Below are positions 1-12,524 of a stretch of 64,000 nucleotides of DNA, in pieces. The position numbers and the translations under genes are program-made. The stretch lies in assembly GCF_963924675.1 (NCBI RefSeq), contig NC_089234.1, positions 24,481,668 to 24,545,667 of the forward strand. Reading direction: 5' to 3'. The notes below the pieces were generated by a model that had not been told where the DNA came from, did no database searches, and was given only the letters and a program-made list of their open reading frames with translations. This DNA is from Phocoena phocoena. Taxonomy: Eukaryota > Chordata > Mammalia > Artiodactyla > Phocoenidae. The number at the start of each line of letters is the position of its first letter. Position 1 is the first letter of the stretch.

Positions 1-149
1 AGGCTGGGAGTAATAATAAGATCAGGTTGGAATTTTTAACAACTTGATGGCAGACAGGAGTGGAGAAAAACTGACTCTTGGGAAGGAGAAGTAGGAGGCT
101 GCAACAGATTATATGTTCAGATACACTGGCTGTCTCAGCAGGTAGGGCC

Positions 150-480
150 CCTCCCTTAGTAGGATCACACTCCTGCTTGGGGATACCAGGCTTAATCACG
201 TAACTTGCTTTGATCAATGAAATGTGAGTGGACAGACCCTGTACCCTTCCCTTGCCAGCAGAAGTTCTGAGAGCATATCAAAGGTCCACTATTACACTGT
301 TTTCCCTCTGTAAGAGGCCAGCACATCCCAACAGAGTCAGTCTGAAATAAACAGGACATGAAGCAGGCCTACAGCTGACTCTCAAAGACCAATAATGTGA
401 GTAAAACATAGATCTCTGTTGCTATAAACTACTGAGACTTGAGGATTATTTGTTACAACTTAATCTGACTGATACAGAGG
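150..480 (+). repeat. LTR-like interspersed repeat, family uncertain
   Basis: Text such as tgctttgatcaatgaaatgtg and a closing ctactgagacttgaggatta...ctgactgatacag resembles a common old mammalian LTR repeat. The ends are approximate. Confidence 0.4.
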
Positions 481-923
481 CTAACAAGGTCAGCCAAGAT
501 AGAGAATATGAGTGCCTGAACTGACAGTTAGTCCTCTCAGAGTCAGTAAATCAATCAGTGGAAGTTCTTAAATGATAAAGTCGCAAGAGAAATATGCTGT
601 TTTACAATGGCTCCCAATCAGGGGTACGAGGATCCCCGGGGGTCTTTTACAAGGAAGATATGTCCTGCCTGGGCAGGACTGACCATATGCATTTGTGCTC
701 CTCCAAGCTTACATTCTGCAAATATCTGCTCAGCATTTATTTACTCTAAATGGGAAGTAGCTGATTTCCTAGCAAAGCTTATTTCCCACTATCTTAAATC
801 TGCATGTGAACCACAAGCTGAAATCTGACTAATTCATCTTTGCAACAGTGTGTGGCAATCAGAAACGTGACAATCAGAAAGAATGTGCCGGTGCTCGACC
901 CACACCGTGGAGGAGTGGCTTAC

Positions 924-1115
924 CTTTTGGGTAAGGTCACTGGCTTCATTGATGTACCGATCTCGCTCCTTTTCCAGTTGAAAGATAATCTTTCTCTGCT
1001 TCTGAGCCTCTTCTTTATAGTTCTGGATTTCTTCCTCCAGGTTTCTCTTGGCTTGTTCATGGAGCTTTACCAGGTCTATCTGTTTCTGGGTTGCACTGAC
1101 CGCCTTAAGCATATT
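924..1115 (-). CDS. CFAP58: CFAP58 coding exon 9 (internal)
   Basis: Internal exon of 192 bp (64 codons, phase 0 at both ends), read on the minus strand. It follows a TTTTTAG acceptor and ends at a GTAAGC donor. It encodes NMLKAVSATQKQ through ASDLTQK, a heptad-rich charged stretch that matches the middle of the human CFAP58 coiled coil as I recall it. CFAP58 is a cilia- and flagella-associated protein needed for sperm flagellum and motile-cilium axoneme organisation. This is the last CFAP58 exon inside the window; the remaining roughly 48% of the protein must lie beyond the left edge. Frame and splice sites are intact. Confidence 0.95.
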
Positions 1116-1599
1116 CTAAAAATAAGGACAACACACCAGCCCCATTACTCAAAATGTTGGGAGATTTTTGGTTAAATGTACTCCCTGTCTTAATCCTAAA
1201 ATAATTAGATGCATTGTTTGGGAGATGAATAAAAATAATCATATTTTTTACAGCTTATTTAGAGCTTGTTATGTTAATTCTGCACAGAGCACTATAGACA
1301 TACATATAAATGCACTAAGAGACAACATCCCCAGGAAGTGGGCACTATATCGCTCCCATATTAGGGGTAGGAAACTGAGAATGAGAAGTTAAGCTACTTG
1401 CCTACAAGTTCATACAACAGTGGAGTTAGGATTTGAATCCAGAGCTAGCTGACCCCAAAGCCAACCTCTGTCCCAGCTCTTGCCTTTTTCTTGTGAAGTT
1501 AGAACAGCTGAATCTAATCATGTAACACAGGCTTTGACTACAAAATAAAATAAAACCAACTTATTAAAAATACAGATACCCAGAATTAACATACACTCC

Positions 1600-2460
1600 A
1601 ACAGTATCACTCAGAAGAATAGAAAACAGGTGTTCAAACAAAAACTTGTACGTGAATGTTCATAGTATCACTATTCACAAAAGCCAAAAAGGGAAAATAA
1701 CCCAAATGTCCATCAACTGATGACTAAATAAACAACATGTGCTATATCCACACAGTGGAATATTATTCAACCATAAAAAGGAATGAAGGGCTTCCCTGGT
1801 GGCCTAGTGGTTAAGAATCCGCCTGCCAATGCAGGGGACACGGGTTCGAGCCCTGGTCCAGGAAGATCCCACATGCCGCGGAGGAACTAAGCCCGTGAGC
1901 CACAACTACTGAATCCCGCGTGCTACGACTACTGAAGCCCGTGCGCCTAGAGCCCATGCTCTGCAACAAGAGAAGCCACCACGATGAGAAGCCCGTGCAC
2001 CGCAACGAAGAGTAGCCCCTGCTCGCTGCAACTAAAGAAAGCCTGTGCACAGCAAGAAAGACCCAATGCAGCCAAAAATAAATAAATAAAAAATTTTTTA
2101 AAAAAGGAATGCAGTACACGATACAACATGGTTTTAGCTTGAAGACATTATTCTGAGTGAAAGATGCCAGACATAAAAAGTCACATATTGTATGATTCCA
2201 GTTATATAAATATGCAGAATGGTCAAATCCACAGAAACAGAAACCAGATTCATAATTTCCAAGGGTGGGAGGAGGGGAAAGTGGGGAGTGACCACCTCGC
2301 AGGTACTCACAGGTACAGGGTTTCCTTTTGGCGTGATGGAAATGTTGTGGAACTAGACTCGTGATGTTTGCACAACATTGTGAATGTGCTAAATGCCACT
2401 AACGGCAAATTTTGTTTTGTGTGTATTTTACAACAGTAAAAAAGAATTAACCCGTTTTTT
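1600..2460 (+). mobile_element. L1 3' fragment, split by a SINE
   Basis: Diagnostic L1 text such as atgtccatcaactgatga and tggaatattattcaacc on the left continues after the SINE with gtatgattccagttatat and a caacagtaaaaaag end. It is truncated and non-coding, in the CFAP58 intron following exon 9 of the window order. Confidence 0.75.
1786..2100 (+). mobile_element. CHR-type SINE, long form
   Basis: Begins gggcttccctggtgg, has tRNA-like A-box (ctagtggttaag) and B-box (gggttcgagccc) sequence and several acnactactgaa motifs, and ends in an A-rich tail. Target-site duplication aaaaaggaatg at 1775-1785 and 2101-2111. It is inserted in an older L1 3' fragment. Confidence 0.93.
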
Positions 2461-2464
2461 TTAA

Positions 2465-4245
2465 AAAACACAGATGTCCCAGCTCCAGAGACTCTGATTC
2501 AGTGGAGCTGTTATGCACCTAAATTTTTTTAAAAAGCTGCCCTGGTGGTTTCTGATGCTATAATGGAAATGCCTCGGGTTGGCTGCCCAAGGAGCCAGGT
2601 TGTTCCTCTGGAACACAGAGTTAATAGAGTGCAACTCTGGCAGCCATGCTCATGACGGAGCAGAGCTTGTCTGCTTCTCTAGCCACAGCTGAATGGACCC
2701 AGTGACTTTTGAAATAGGGCCTCCAGATTTTTGTAACTCAGTAGAAGATGTAAACTTGGGAGCTGCTGGTGATAGCTTTCTTCTGCCATATGGACAGGGA
2801 AAAAGAGAGACACGATCTTCACTAAAAGACAGAAATGAAGCAAAAACTCAGCTGGAAGTCTAGTGGTGGGGGTAGAGAGCTTTCTGTGCATCCCAAGAGT
2901 GTTAGGCCAGGTTCCTATCTGTTCCTGAGGCCCAGCTGTATCCTTGGGTTCCATGAGGTGCCTCATAATTCCTCCACAAATCTCTAACCAATACAGACCT
3001 TCAGCCAGGTCTGAAAACCACTGGCATAAACAGGTTAAAAAAAAATGAACATTAAACCTTGGTCGGACGACAATGTAGAAAATGGAAAAGGTCAACTTTA
3101 CTTTCAAGTATTGAATTAAACATTTGCTCTATGAAAGATAAAGCCACTTCAACATGACACTGAAAGAACCAAATATATTAACATCGCCGCCTGTCAAAAC
3201 TATGTCACTCACTCACTCAATGGTGGCATTTCAAGTCAGTGGGGAAAGAATGTATTATCAGTAAAGGTTGACTGCATACCTGCAGAGGGGCAGGTGCTGT
3301 GCCGGGCATTAAGGATGCAACGGCCCGGGAAAAAAAAAGTTATAAAAGTACCCTGCCCTAAAGAAGGAGTTGACGTAGTCAGATCAAACAAAATAAGTAT
3401 AAAATTAATGTGTTAGGTGTCCTATTGTGGCAGAAAACCTATAGGTTGTTTATCAGAATATATAAAATATAAATGGATTAAATATTGTATGTGTTACAAA
3501 TAAATTTAAAAATCTAAATCCAACATTATTTACATATATAAATTTATAGAATAAAGAAACAGTTACTAGGATTATGCAAAAAAAATTGATGACTTTCTTA
3601 AGCAGTGCTCAGCATGTAAAGATATCTAATCTTATACTATTTCCTGAGATTCCCTAAATAGTCTACTTTAAGCTAGAGGGTAATCTATTCAATACTTTGT
3701 TAACATTTATTCAATTCTGGGAAACTTAAAGAAGTAATAAAAATTCGGAATGAACAAATATAGGCTGTATCTACTTTGATGAGATGAAGCTATCTTGGCC
3801 AAAAGCCATCAGGCTGTCTGCTCCGGAAGCAGCCTGCCCACTCTATACCTGGCCCATCGCTTTTTCCTCCCTGGAGGAAATCCTTGAGCAGGAATGTTTA
3901 CCCTAAATCCTTGAAAGTAGTTAATCTCCTAAGAGTGACTGTCAATCAAAGGAATCCTCTGGAAGGGGCAAGGAGGGGAAAGGGGTAGTGGTCTGCCTTG
4001 AATGGAGGATTTCCAGGCCTCAAGCTCCCCCAACCCCTCCCTCAGCTTTGGACCATATTGAGCTCAAAGACTAGGAAAAATAAGGGCCAAAGACAGAAAT
4101 GGAAACCTACAACACTCCTGAAAAGATGGTGGAAAGGTTAGAGACTCTTTATATGGCCAACCAGCCATCCTTCAAACACCTAGAAGTTAAATTTTATTCG
4201 CACTCACTTGTATTTTCTGGATTAGCACAAGTTGCAGATTATAGA
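2465..4245. other. CFAP58 intronic DNA without recognised genes
   Basis: Apart from a short MER5-like fragment near 2,465-2,545 and an AT-rich stretch around 3,400-3,620, I see no exon, RNA gene or clear repeat. Confidence 0.5.
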
Positions 4246-4264
4246 TATTAAAATCAGAAATTTT

Positions 4265-4617
4265 GGACTTCCCTGGTGACGCAGTGGTTAAGAATCCGCC
4301 TGCCAATGCAGGGGACACAAGTTTGAGCCCTGGTCCAGGAAAATCCCACATGCCGCGGAGCAACTAAGCCCGTGCGCCACAACTACTGAGCCTGCACTCT
4401 AGAGCCCGCGAGCCACGACTACTGAGCCTAAGTGCCACAACTACTGAAGCCCGCGTGCCTAGAGCCCGTGCTCCGCAACAAGAGAAGCCACTGCAATGGG
4501 AAGCCCCCGCACCGCAACCAAGAGCAGCCCCCTCCCCGCTTGCCGCAATTAGAGAAAGCCCACGTGCAGCAACGGAGACCCAATGCAGCCAAAAATCAAT
4601 CAATAAATAAATTTATT
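4265..4617 (+). mobile_element. CHR-type SINE, long form
   Basis: Full element from ggacttccctggtgacgc to an A-rich tail, with several imperfect copies of an about 22-nt cacnactactgagcc motif. Imperfect target-site duplication of 15 bp at 4250-4264 and 4618-4632. Confidence 0.92.
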
Positions 4618-4945
4618 AAAATCATAAATTTTGATCAACTGCTAAGATGCCAAATAACACACCAGCAATAAAAACAGAAACCACAAGACACCCTGAAATC
4701 CCCTGCTGGTTTATATGATAATTCTCCGAAGTCCCTTTGTGCTCACAGGTGATAATGCGGTTTTAATTCACAGCCAGTGAATGGTGGAATGTGGATAGCT
4801 GCTTAGAGGAAAATCGAGCACTATTATTAATTCGAATCTACTTTTGTTTGCCTCAGAGTTTTCTCTCCCCTGCAACCAGTTATAGGCAGATATTATAGCA
4901 CTAAAGAAAGACATTTATTTACCAGTGTTAGTGTAACAAACTCAC

Positions 4946-5028
4946 CTTATTCAATAGGTCCCTTTCTCTCAGAAGCTCAACCATTGCTTTCTTATCAAGT
5001 TCTGCTTGTTTCTTAGAAGCCTCCACCT
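4946..5028 (-). CDS. CFAP58: CFAP58 coding exon 8 (internal)
   Basis: Short exon of 83 bp on the minus strand, with AG acceptor at 5029-5030 and GTGAGT donor at 4944-4945. It completes the split codon left by exon 7 (together 243 bp, 81 codons). It encodes VEASKKQAELDKKAMVELL followed by RERDLLNK, continuous coiled coil. A full-length CHR SINE (4265-4617) and a SINE fragment (5118-5187) lie in the introns on either side, each outside the splice signals. Confidence 0.93.
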
Positions 5029-5117
5029 CTACATCACCAGGGAGAAAAACAATAATAAATATAAAGAAAACCTAAGAAAGCATCTGCCAAAGCCAAAGTG
5101 ACATAAAAACTGCTTTA

Positions 5118-5187
5118 TAGGGGCTTCCCTGGTGGCGCAGTGGTTGAGAGTCTGCCTGCCGATGCAGGGGACACGGGTTCATGCCTC
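5118..5187 (+). mobile_element. CHR-type SINE, 5' fragment
   Basis: The first ~70 bases of a CHR element (ggggcttccctggtggcgca through cacgggttcatgcc) are present, then the similarity stops. It is a truncated copy just upstream of CFAP58 exon 8 in transcript terms. Confidence 0.85.
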
Positions 5188-5344
5188 TGTAGCTATAAAA
5201 CTACTTTTCGTTGAGTGTTCCGTGATCTTCACTATAACTCAGTGAGGTAGGTCTTCCTGTCCCCGAGGCTTAAAGGCCTATATGCCAAGGGTGCACAGCC
5301 AAGAGGTGGCAGGGCTGAGATTGGGAGTTTGGTCTTTCTGACTT

Positions 5345-6980
5345 CAAAAAGTCCTTGCTCTTTTTAAATCTTTTTTATTATACAAGTAATTAGAAATACA
5401 GGAAGAAATTGGAAATAAAAATAAACAGAAGGGAAAATTTTCTAAATCAGAATCTAGTTAGGATTTTGATGTGTCTCTTTTCTGACTTTTTCCTATGCAA
5501 ATATACATGTGTATATAAATATGAATATTTAGACACCACATACACCAAGAGGGAATCATACCACACATACAGTTTTGTAACTTGTTTTATAATTAACAAA
5601 CATAAAATAAATACCTCTCTATATTATAAATGTATATCTACATCAGAATTTCTAATGACTTCATATTTCACTGTATAAAAATGTATAATTTATTTAGCCA
5701 ATCCCCATCTTAACATTTAAGTTGCTTCTTCTTTTTTACTTTTTTTGCAATTATAAGCAATAATCCTATGAAAGTTCCTGTTCATTTGTTCCTCTAGGAG
5801 AGGAAGTCCTGGATCAAAAGTGATTTTCTTTTTAAAGACATTTCTCCCCTACTGCCGAATTCTCTCCAAAAATTAATAGCAGTTTAAATCCACACCCAAA
5901 CCACCACTGTTATTATCATTCTCTTTGATCTTTGACAACCTGATAGATTTTTCTAAACCAGTATGTCCATATTTAATTTACATTTCTTTGACTAGTAGTG
6001 AAGTAGACTACTTTTCCTGTTTAATAATCATTTATTTGTTTTTCTGTTTTTCAAATTGCCCACACTGGCTCTTTGCTCATTTTTCTCATGAGCTGTTTAC
6101 CTTTTTGTGAATTGGTAAGAGCTCCTTATATATAATAAGGATACTAACTCTTTGGCAATATTTTAGACAATTTGCCTTCATATATAGTCTTTTGCTGCTA
6201 AAAAAAAAATTACCTTTAATTTCATTAAATCTCTGCATTTTGGCTTTATTGTTCCTGCATTTGACCTTAACTTTTTTCCCAAAAAGTAGTTTATTGTCAT
6301 ACTACCATTTTCTTAATAATCCATACTGCACACTGGTATGAAATGACACCTTTATCTTAGATGATAATCGTGGGTCTTTTTGTGGCCTTTCTGATCTCTA
6401 TTGATCTGTTTATTCAGGCATTTTCACTAAACTATTTGATTACTGAAGTGTTATAATACATTTAAACACCTGGTAAGGCAAATGCTCCCTTCTCACTCTT
6501 CTTTTCCAGAATTTTATAGCTATGGTCACAAGTTTATTCTTCTGGAGGAAACTTAGAATCAGTTTTCAAGTCCCAAGCAACATAACTCACTGAAACTTTT
6601 TTTGGAAGTGTTAAATGTGTAGATTAATTTGGACAGATTTATATCTTTATCATATCGAGTTTTCTCATCCAGAAACTTGGTGTATCTGTCCATTTTTCAA
6701 GTCTTCTTTTATACCCCTCAAAAGAATTCTGTAGTGTTTTATATATATATGTCTTACAGCTATCTTGGTAACTTTATTCATAGATATTTTATTACTTTAG
6801 TTGCTATTGTGAAAGGGGGGTTTTCCATCATATATTGTAACTGGTTCTTTGTAGGAAAGAAAGCTATTGATATCCATATATTTATTTTATAACCTGCACC
6901 CTGTTTGAACTCTTGTTAGTTCTGGCAATTTTTCAGTTCATTTCTTGGATTTTGTGGTAGGAAATCATAACATATGTGGT
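5345..6980 (-). mobile_element. Old L1-type LINE fragment
   Basis: AT-rich sequence carrying reverse-complement L1-like text such as catttctttgactagtagtg and gagctccttatatat. It is heavily mutated with no long frame. Borders and subfamily are approximate. Confidence 0.5.
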
Positions 6981-7829
6981 AGGAAATCATGCTCCTAACC
7001 ATTATGTCACTCTTTGATAGGGCACATCAAAAGGAAGTGCTCCATAAGAAGAAATAATGATGTTAACGATATCTGTAAAATAACCAGAAGAGAAAGCACG
7101 ATGACTTCTGTAAACATGATTTAGGGATGAAGGATTGGGTTCAATACTTAATGGATAAAATTTTTTTTCAAAGCTTAGAACTATCACCAGCAAAAATACA
7201 GAAATTTTAATATGGAGTGTTTTCTGAAATTCACTAAGCCAGTTACAAAACATGCTCTACTAGTTCTATTTTTTTTTTCATATCCGTCATTGAAGACATT
7301 AGATTGTAAACTCATGCTAGGCTGTAAGCATCCTGAGGGCAGGAACCTCCACGCACCCAATGCCTAGCATAATGTCTGCACATAGCGTGTACTCAATTTA
7401 TTGAATGAATAAATAAATGGAGAAATTATCAATATCAGCTGCAACTGTACCTCAGTAAAAGATTATTTCCGATGTCTTAGGAGGAAAAATACCCGCACTC
7501 CTCAAAGACGTGACAAGTATTTCTAATAATCTTATCTAGACATTTATATTTTACTTAACTTTTAGGGAGTCACTGTACATTTTTATGCTTCTATGTATGC
7601 TATCTCAGTCAGTAATTTACAGCTGAGGTCAATGAGGTGTTCCTACCCCACATTTTCTGGTGCAGTCAGAATTCAAACCCTGATCCTCTGTCTCCAAGTC
7701 TCTGAGCTGTTTCTACCACCCCAAATTTAACTAGCATATCCTATTTTTAATTATATTCTTTTTCAGAATGAGATAGTATTCTCTTACTACTTTTATAAGT
7801 GGTATTATATCTGGATAACAATAGATGAC

Positions 7830-7940
7830 TTTTTTTTTTTTTGGCCGCACTGCACGGCATGCATCCCCGACCAGGGATCGAACCCACACCCCCTGCAGTG
7901 GATGCACAGAGTCTTAACCACTGGACCGCCAGGAAAGTCC
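7830..7940 (-). mobile_element. CHR-type SINE, short form
   Basis: Reverse-oriented: poly-T, then ccaggga-tcgaaccc (B-box complement) and cttaaccactggaccgccag. Perfect 11-bp target-site duplication caatagatgac at 7819-7829 and 7941-7951. Confidence 0.95.
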
Positions 7941-7954
7941 CAATAGATGACATT

Positions 7955-8085
7955 TAGTAAGCACTTACTGTGTGCTAGGCACTGTCCCAAGAGCTTTCTA
8001 TATATTAGCCATTTCATCCCCAACAGCTAAATGTGATAGAGGTGGGATCTGAACCCAGGTAGATTTGACTCGAGAGTTTGTATCC
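7955..8085 (-). repeat. MIR fragment
   Basis: The text cttactgtgtgctaggcact and gtgggatctgaacccaggtag matches the reverse complement of the MIR core and tRNA region. It directly follows the younger SINE. Confidence 0.6.
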
Positions 8086-8608
8086 TTAATGATGTTTCTG
8101 TACTACACAGCCTCCTGTGGCACTTAAATTTTCCCTCCACAAGTTGGCTAAAACAAGTGTTTGCCATATGGTAAAGTACTAACAGAGGAAAGGAGTTAGA
8201 AGCCATTAATTTTTGTCTCACTGATTCTGGGTATACTATTGTCTCAAATACTGCTCATGCGGAATATTCATTTGAATTTATCCCGCATCTTCGGTGAAAA
8301 AAGAAGACTGAAGGAAAAGACATGTAGAACCCAGACCTAAGATTATAGATGCTATTTACTCCATTGACAAATACTGAAAAATACTTTGGGCTCAGTATAA
8401 CGTGTTGAAGAGTTTTTTAAGGTAAGAAAGTTCAAGGTATTCAAAACCATGTCTCCTCCATATTATCTACTTACCAGTTTGAATGTTATTTTACTGAATT
8501 CACTTGGCATGGTTTGTGTTTGCATGCATGGAGTTGCCAAATGACATTGGTTACCAATGAAACGCTCATAAACTAATAAAACAAAGCACAAAATGATTCT
8601 TGGCTTAC

Positions 8609-8768
8609 CTCTCTCTAATCCCAAGACCTGATTTTTCAGGGTTTCCTTGTGCTGTTCCGCTTCTCCCTTTTGACCTTCAATCTGGTGCAATTTCTTATGG
8701 ATTTGTTCTCTGATTTTGTTGAGCTTCCCAATGTCAAGGCGCATCTGATGGACTTCTTCCTCTTTGGC
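8609..8768 (-). CDS. CFAP58: CFAP58 coding exon 7 (internal)
   Basis: Exon of 160 bp on the minus strand. The acceptor is AG at 8769-8770 and the donor GTAAGC abuts 8608. It encodes AKEEEVHQMRLDIGKLNKIR to VLGLER and ends one base into the next codon. The charged heptads match the human CFAP58 coiled coil as I recall it. Phase continuity with exons 6 and 8 supports both borders. Confidence 0.95.
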
Positions 8769-9254
8769 CTATGATTAGTGACAGAGGATTAACCAGGGAC
8801 ACTCAGTCAATAAAGAGCCAGTGACTGGATGATGGTAAACTCACAACCAATAAAAGGACACTGTTCCTATGTCAGTGTAAAGCTGTTCTGTGGGATTAAA
8901 TCAAAACACACACTGTTTGGTTTTTGAGAGAAATTGAAAAAGTCTATATAAGCCATAATACAATATATGGCTATATGAGCTAAAAACATTGAAAAGACTG
9001 ATTAAACCTGATACCTCAAGATATCATGGAATTGTTGAATCAAACAAGATAAGAACACTGAGTTGTATCATAAATGTGTGAAATTTGTGTACAAATGCTG
9101 TAGTGATTAGCAACTTTCATAGACTCACAAAGTGATCTCTCTTGGAGGTTATTAACATGCTATAAAATATTGAGTCTTTTGGATCCACATGTCCACTGTA
9201 GTGCAATTACATATGTTAGAAAAGGGGCCCTCCTTCCTCAGAGTATGTTAGTCA

Positions 9255-9379
9255 ATGACTGTATATATGGACAGGTGGACAGGGTAGCATTAATAAGCAA
9301 GTCTACACGATGTCAAAAGGTATCAAAACAGCAATTGCAGGAAAGTAAAGCACAGATTTTTGTCTATGGATTTCAAGTT
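9255..9379 (+). repeat. Copy A of a 125-bp dispersed direct duplication
   Basis: Starts atgactgtatatatggacag. It differs from copy B (10437-10562) at only three positions. There is no poly(A) tail or target-site duplication. It lies in the CFAP58 intron between exons 6 and 7. Confidence 0.95.
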
Positions 9380-10436
9380 TTATGAATTTTTTTAAAATTC
9401 ACTTTTTAAAAAATGTGCCATTCTTAGAAATGACTGGGAAAGCAATTAGTGATTCTTCTACAAATAAAGAGTAGCAATTATTCCCAGTTCTTGACAATGA
9501 ACAGGCTGCACTTAGCTGGGCACGTTATCCTCACATCATTGCTAGAAGCAGAATCCCATAGGTTTAGGATCTGATAACAAAAATATTCCATCTTTCAAGG
9601 TGCCCCATGCATGTCATCAAAGGAGAGAATTATTGGCATAAGTATTTTTCCTTTAATTTCACCTTAGGGGCTAATACATTATTTTGCCTTCAGTAGTCGT
9701 TTCATTTCTGCTTTAACTTGGAGCATTCTCATAAAGAATGGTTTTGAGTCAAACATTTCTGGACTGCTTAAATGTTCCTCAGCCTCAGATCCTACCAGGT
9801 CCAAATTAATTCATCTAAGGCCCCTTTCAATTAAAACAATAAGATGTTCTAATTCAGTAGTTATTAATCCAGACCCCATGGTTAGAAAAATTAATCCAGA
9901 CCCCATGGTTAGACTTCAGAAAAATCCTGTAAACCTCTAAGACTGCATGCAAAACAAGACACAAGATGTGCAAATAAGTGTGCGTGCGTGTGTATGTGCA
10001 CGCACACACACGCTTTCATCAGATTCTCAGAAGGTGCTGTGATGCAAAAACTGTTAAGGTTTACTACTCGAATCGATGTATTTTCCTGATTAGTCACTCA
10101 TTTTATGCCCAGTATTCTAACATAACTAGAGTAGGGCTTATGGATTTTTCAGAATTGGTGATAAACTTAAAGCCGCTCTGCTAAGCATGTAGGCAGACAA
10201 TATGTATCCAAGTATAAAACGGTTGTCTAAACTTAATTTGCAAGCACTCTTCAATCAGGGCAGGGGGAATAGGAGACCTATCTTGAAATTTACATTGGAC
10301 AGAAGTGAAAATCATGATTCTGTAGTCCTCAGCGTAGATATCAAATAGTACCAGTCCGTCCCCCTCCCCTCTCACTCCATACAAGCAGTGAAATACAATC
10401 TCACTTCTTTGCCACTCACATGTGTAAATGGTTTGG

Positions 10437-10562
10437 ATGACTGTATATATGGACAGGTGGACAGGGTAGCATTAATAAGCAAGTCTACACGATGTCAAAA
10501 GGTATCAAAGCAGCAATTCCAGGAAAGTAAAGCACCAGATTTTTGTCTATGGATTTCAAGTT
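10437..10562 (+). repeat. Copy B of a 125-bp dispersed direct duplication
   Basis: Near-identical to 9255-9379 in the same orientation, with starts 1,182 bp apart. The flanks of the two copies do not match, so the unit is short. Confidence 0.95.
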
Positions 10563-10839
10563 ACTTGCAAGGCTAAATCACAGAGGTGAACATCTGGGCT
10601 CACTTTGGAAAGTATTTGCATAGTCATATGATTAATAATCAGCTTAGCAATGTTGTAAGAATGGAAGTTATCAAACTGCTTCTGGGCATAAAGCAAGCAC
10701 TGTAGGTTTACACCTGCCTCTGAAGGACCAAGGCTAATCCAGGTTATCCAACCAAAGGCTAGAACAGCATCAGCCAATTCATATTAACAGGGAATGAAGG
10801 AGGGCATGCTAGGGAACAGATATGCCACTTGGTGTTTAC

Positions 10840-10977
10840 TTTGAGCTCCAACGCCTTCTGCTGGTTTTCCTGGGATAGCTGCTCACAGATCAAACTATGT
10901 TGTTCGTTTTCTTGCTGAAGTTTAGCATTTCTCATCTGAAACTGCTCCAGCTCCTTTGCAGCTCTCTCATTCAGTAT
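10840..10977 (-). CDS. CFAP58: CFAP58 coding exon 6 (internal)
   Basis: Exon of 138 bp (46 codons, phase 0 at both ends) on the minus strand. The acceptor reads TTTCAG and the donor is GTAAAC, a slightly weaker variant. It encodes ILNERAAKELEQFQ through NQQKALELK, again coiled coil. One copy of a 125-bp intronic duplication ends 278 bp downstream of this exon in the direction of transcription (10437-10562). Confidence 0.95.
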
Positions 10978-11699
10978 CTGAAAGATGCAGAACGAGCTGG
11001 TTAATGCTTTTGAATCTGATTACAGTAGCTGCACATCCACGCAGGAGGCCATGCAGACCTCCTGGGACAAGCACGGCAACCACACTTTTTTTGTCTTTGC
11101 AGAAATTGTTCTTTCTCCCCAGTGAAAGCATGAAGGCACTCAAATATGATGAATGTTAAATGGCTGGGGGAAATGATGCCTTCTAATGAATAACACAGAG
11201 AACATAATCTTTTTTTCTGGGCACCTTGGGAAGTCTTGTTCACAGGTGGTGGATAAATATTTTAATGCCTGTTTGCCATTTGGCAGGCTTAGCGTACACA
11301 ACAATTGCTATAATCATTACAGATGAGCTAGAGGTCCAAACGAGCTTTATCGGCTGTGGGGCTCAGAAGCTGTATCTTCAGAAGCAAATCCTGCATTAGC
11401 ATGCCTACAATATTTTCGTGAACAGAACCATTCGCTCGCACCAACACAAAACAATTCCCCTTCATCCAACTTAAGTCAAAACTGTGGAGTAGTAGTGGAA
11501 TGATTTCTACCTCCCTGACTTCAGTGTCAGTTGGATTTTCCCCTTCCCAACTTGACTATTCAGAGAAGACAAGGTTTTATAAAAACAGAGGATTATATTT
11601 TGGGAAGTCATTTCTATTGGGAAAATATTAGGGAGATGGAGGGATATCAAAAAAAAGAGAGAAGATGGCTTAGAAGACACTTACTCCAATATATAACTT

Positions 11700-11925
11700 C
11701 CACTCAAGCAAAAGTTAAACACAGAAAGAATCTATCCAACTTCCCATCAATAGGGACTAAATAAAATTTTCCATGGGTCCTGGATGTTGCTAAACAAAGT
11801 ACTATAGTTTTAACGTGATAACCAAAAACCTCTCAAATTTCAGGCTCAAAGAAAGCCACATGTTTTTTTCATGGATGTTGCACACTGCATATTATCTATT
11901 TGATTTCTGGCTTTATATAAAATTA
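11700..11925 (+). repeat. Diverged intronic repeat, copy 1
   Basis: Shares with 13,500-13,765 an ordered set of blocks: actaaataaaat, ttttccatg-gtcctggat-ttgctaaacaaagtacta and atctatttga-ttctggcttta. The family is not recognised. It could be an old direct duplication or two copies of one interspersed repeat. Confidence 0.7.
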
Positions 11926-12254
11926 ATAAGGCAATTGACAAATGTGTTCTACTATCTAATTTTTTAAGTAGAAAAATGATGTATGACTTAAAAATACTTT
12001 GGAAACTTCCTAAGAGAACATATTTTCAAGAAATGACTTTTTTCAATTAGATGAAATGGTTCTTCTTTAAGAAATTAGAAAAGACAGACTAGCATGTGTT
12101 ACCTTAAACTGTTATTACAGAGGAAATGTTTCTTAAATATTTAAAACGCATAAAGACAGTGTGTGGTTTCCCAAACTTGAAACTTAAAATTAAACCTGTT
12201 GAATATAAATCATGCTATATTCACAGGCTGGAATGCTTAGAGCAATGAGAGTGA

Positions 12255-12480
12255 ATGGTCTTCTGAGCTCTGTCCAATAGAACTTCCTGCGATGAACTAA
12301 ATGTTCTCTATGTGCACTGTCCAATACGGTATCTACTAGCCCCATGTAGCTATGGAGCACTTGAAATGGTGCTGGTGCAACTGAGGGACTGAATTTTTAA
12401 TTTCATTTAATTTCAAATAATTTAAATGTAAATGGCTGTATGTGGCTAGTGGCTACCATATTGGATACTGTGGTTCTATA
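12255..12480 (+). mobile_element. Ancient non-autonomous DNA transposon-like repeat
   Basis: Starts near ctgtccaatagaacttcctg and ends near ctaccatattggatactg, whose ends are inverted relative to each other (tgtccaata / tattggata). I recognise it as a common mammalian interspersed repeat but not its exact family. Confidence 0.5.
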
Positions 12481-12524
12481 ACTATGTGGCAACAACGTAA
12501 GTGAATCTCAAACACAGGATGTTA

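Noticed and set aside
1800..1860. tRNA-like gene (A and B boxes)
   Set aside because: The boxes belong to the tRNA-derived head of a SINE; no cloverleaf with acceptor pairing continues. The same holds for the other SINE copies.
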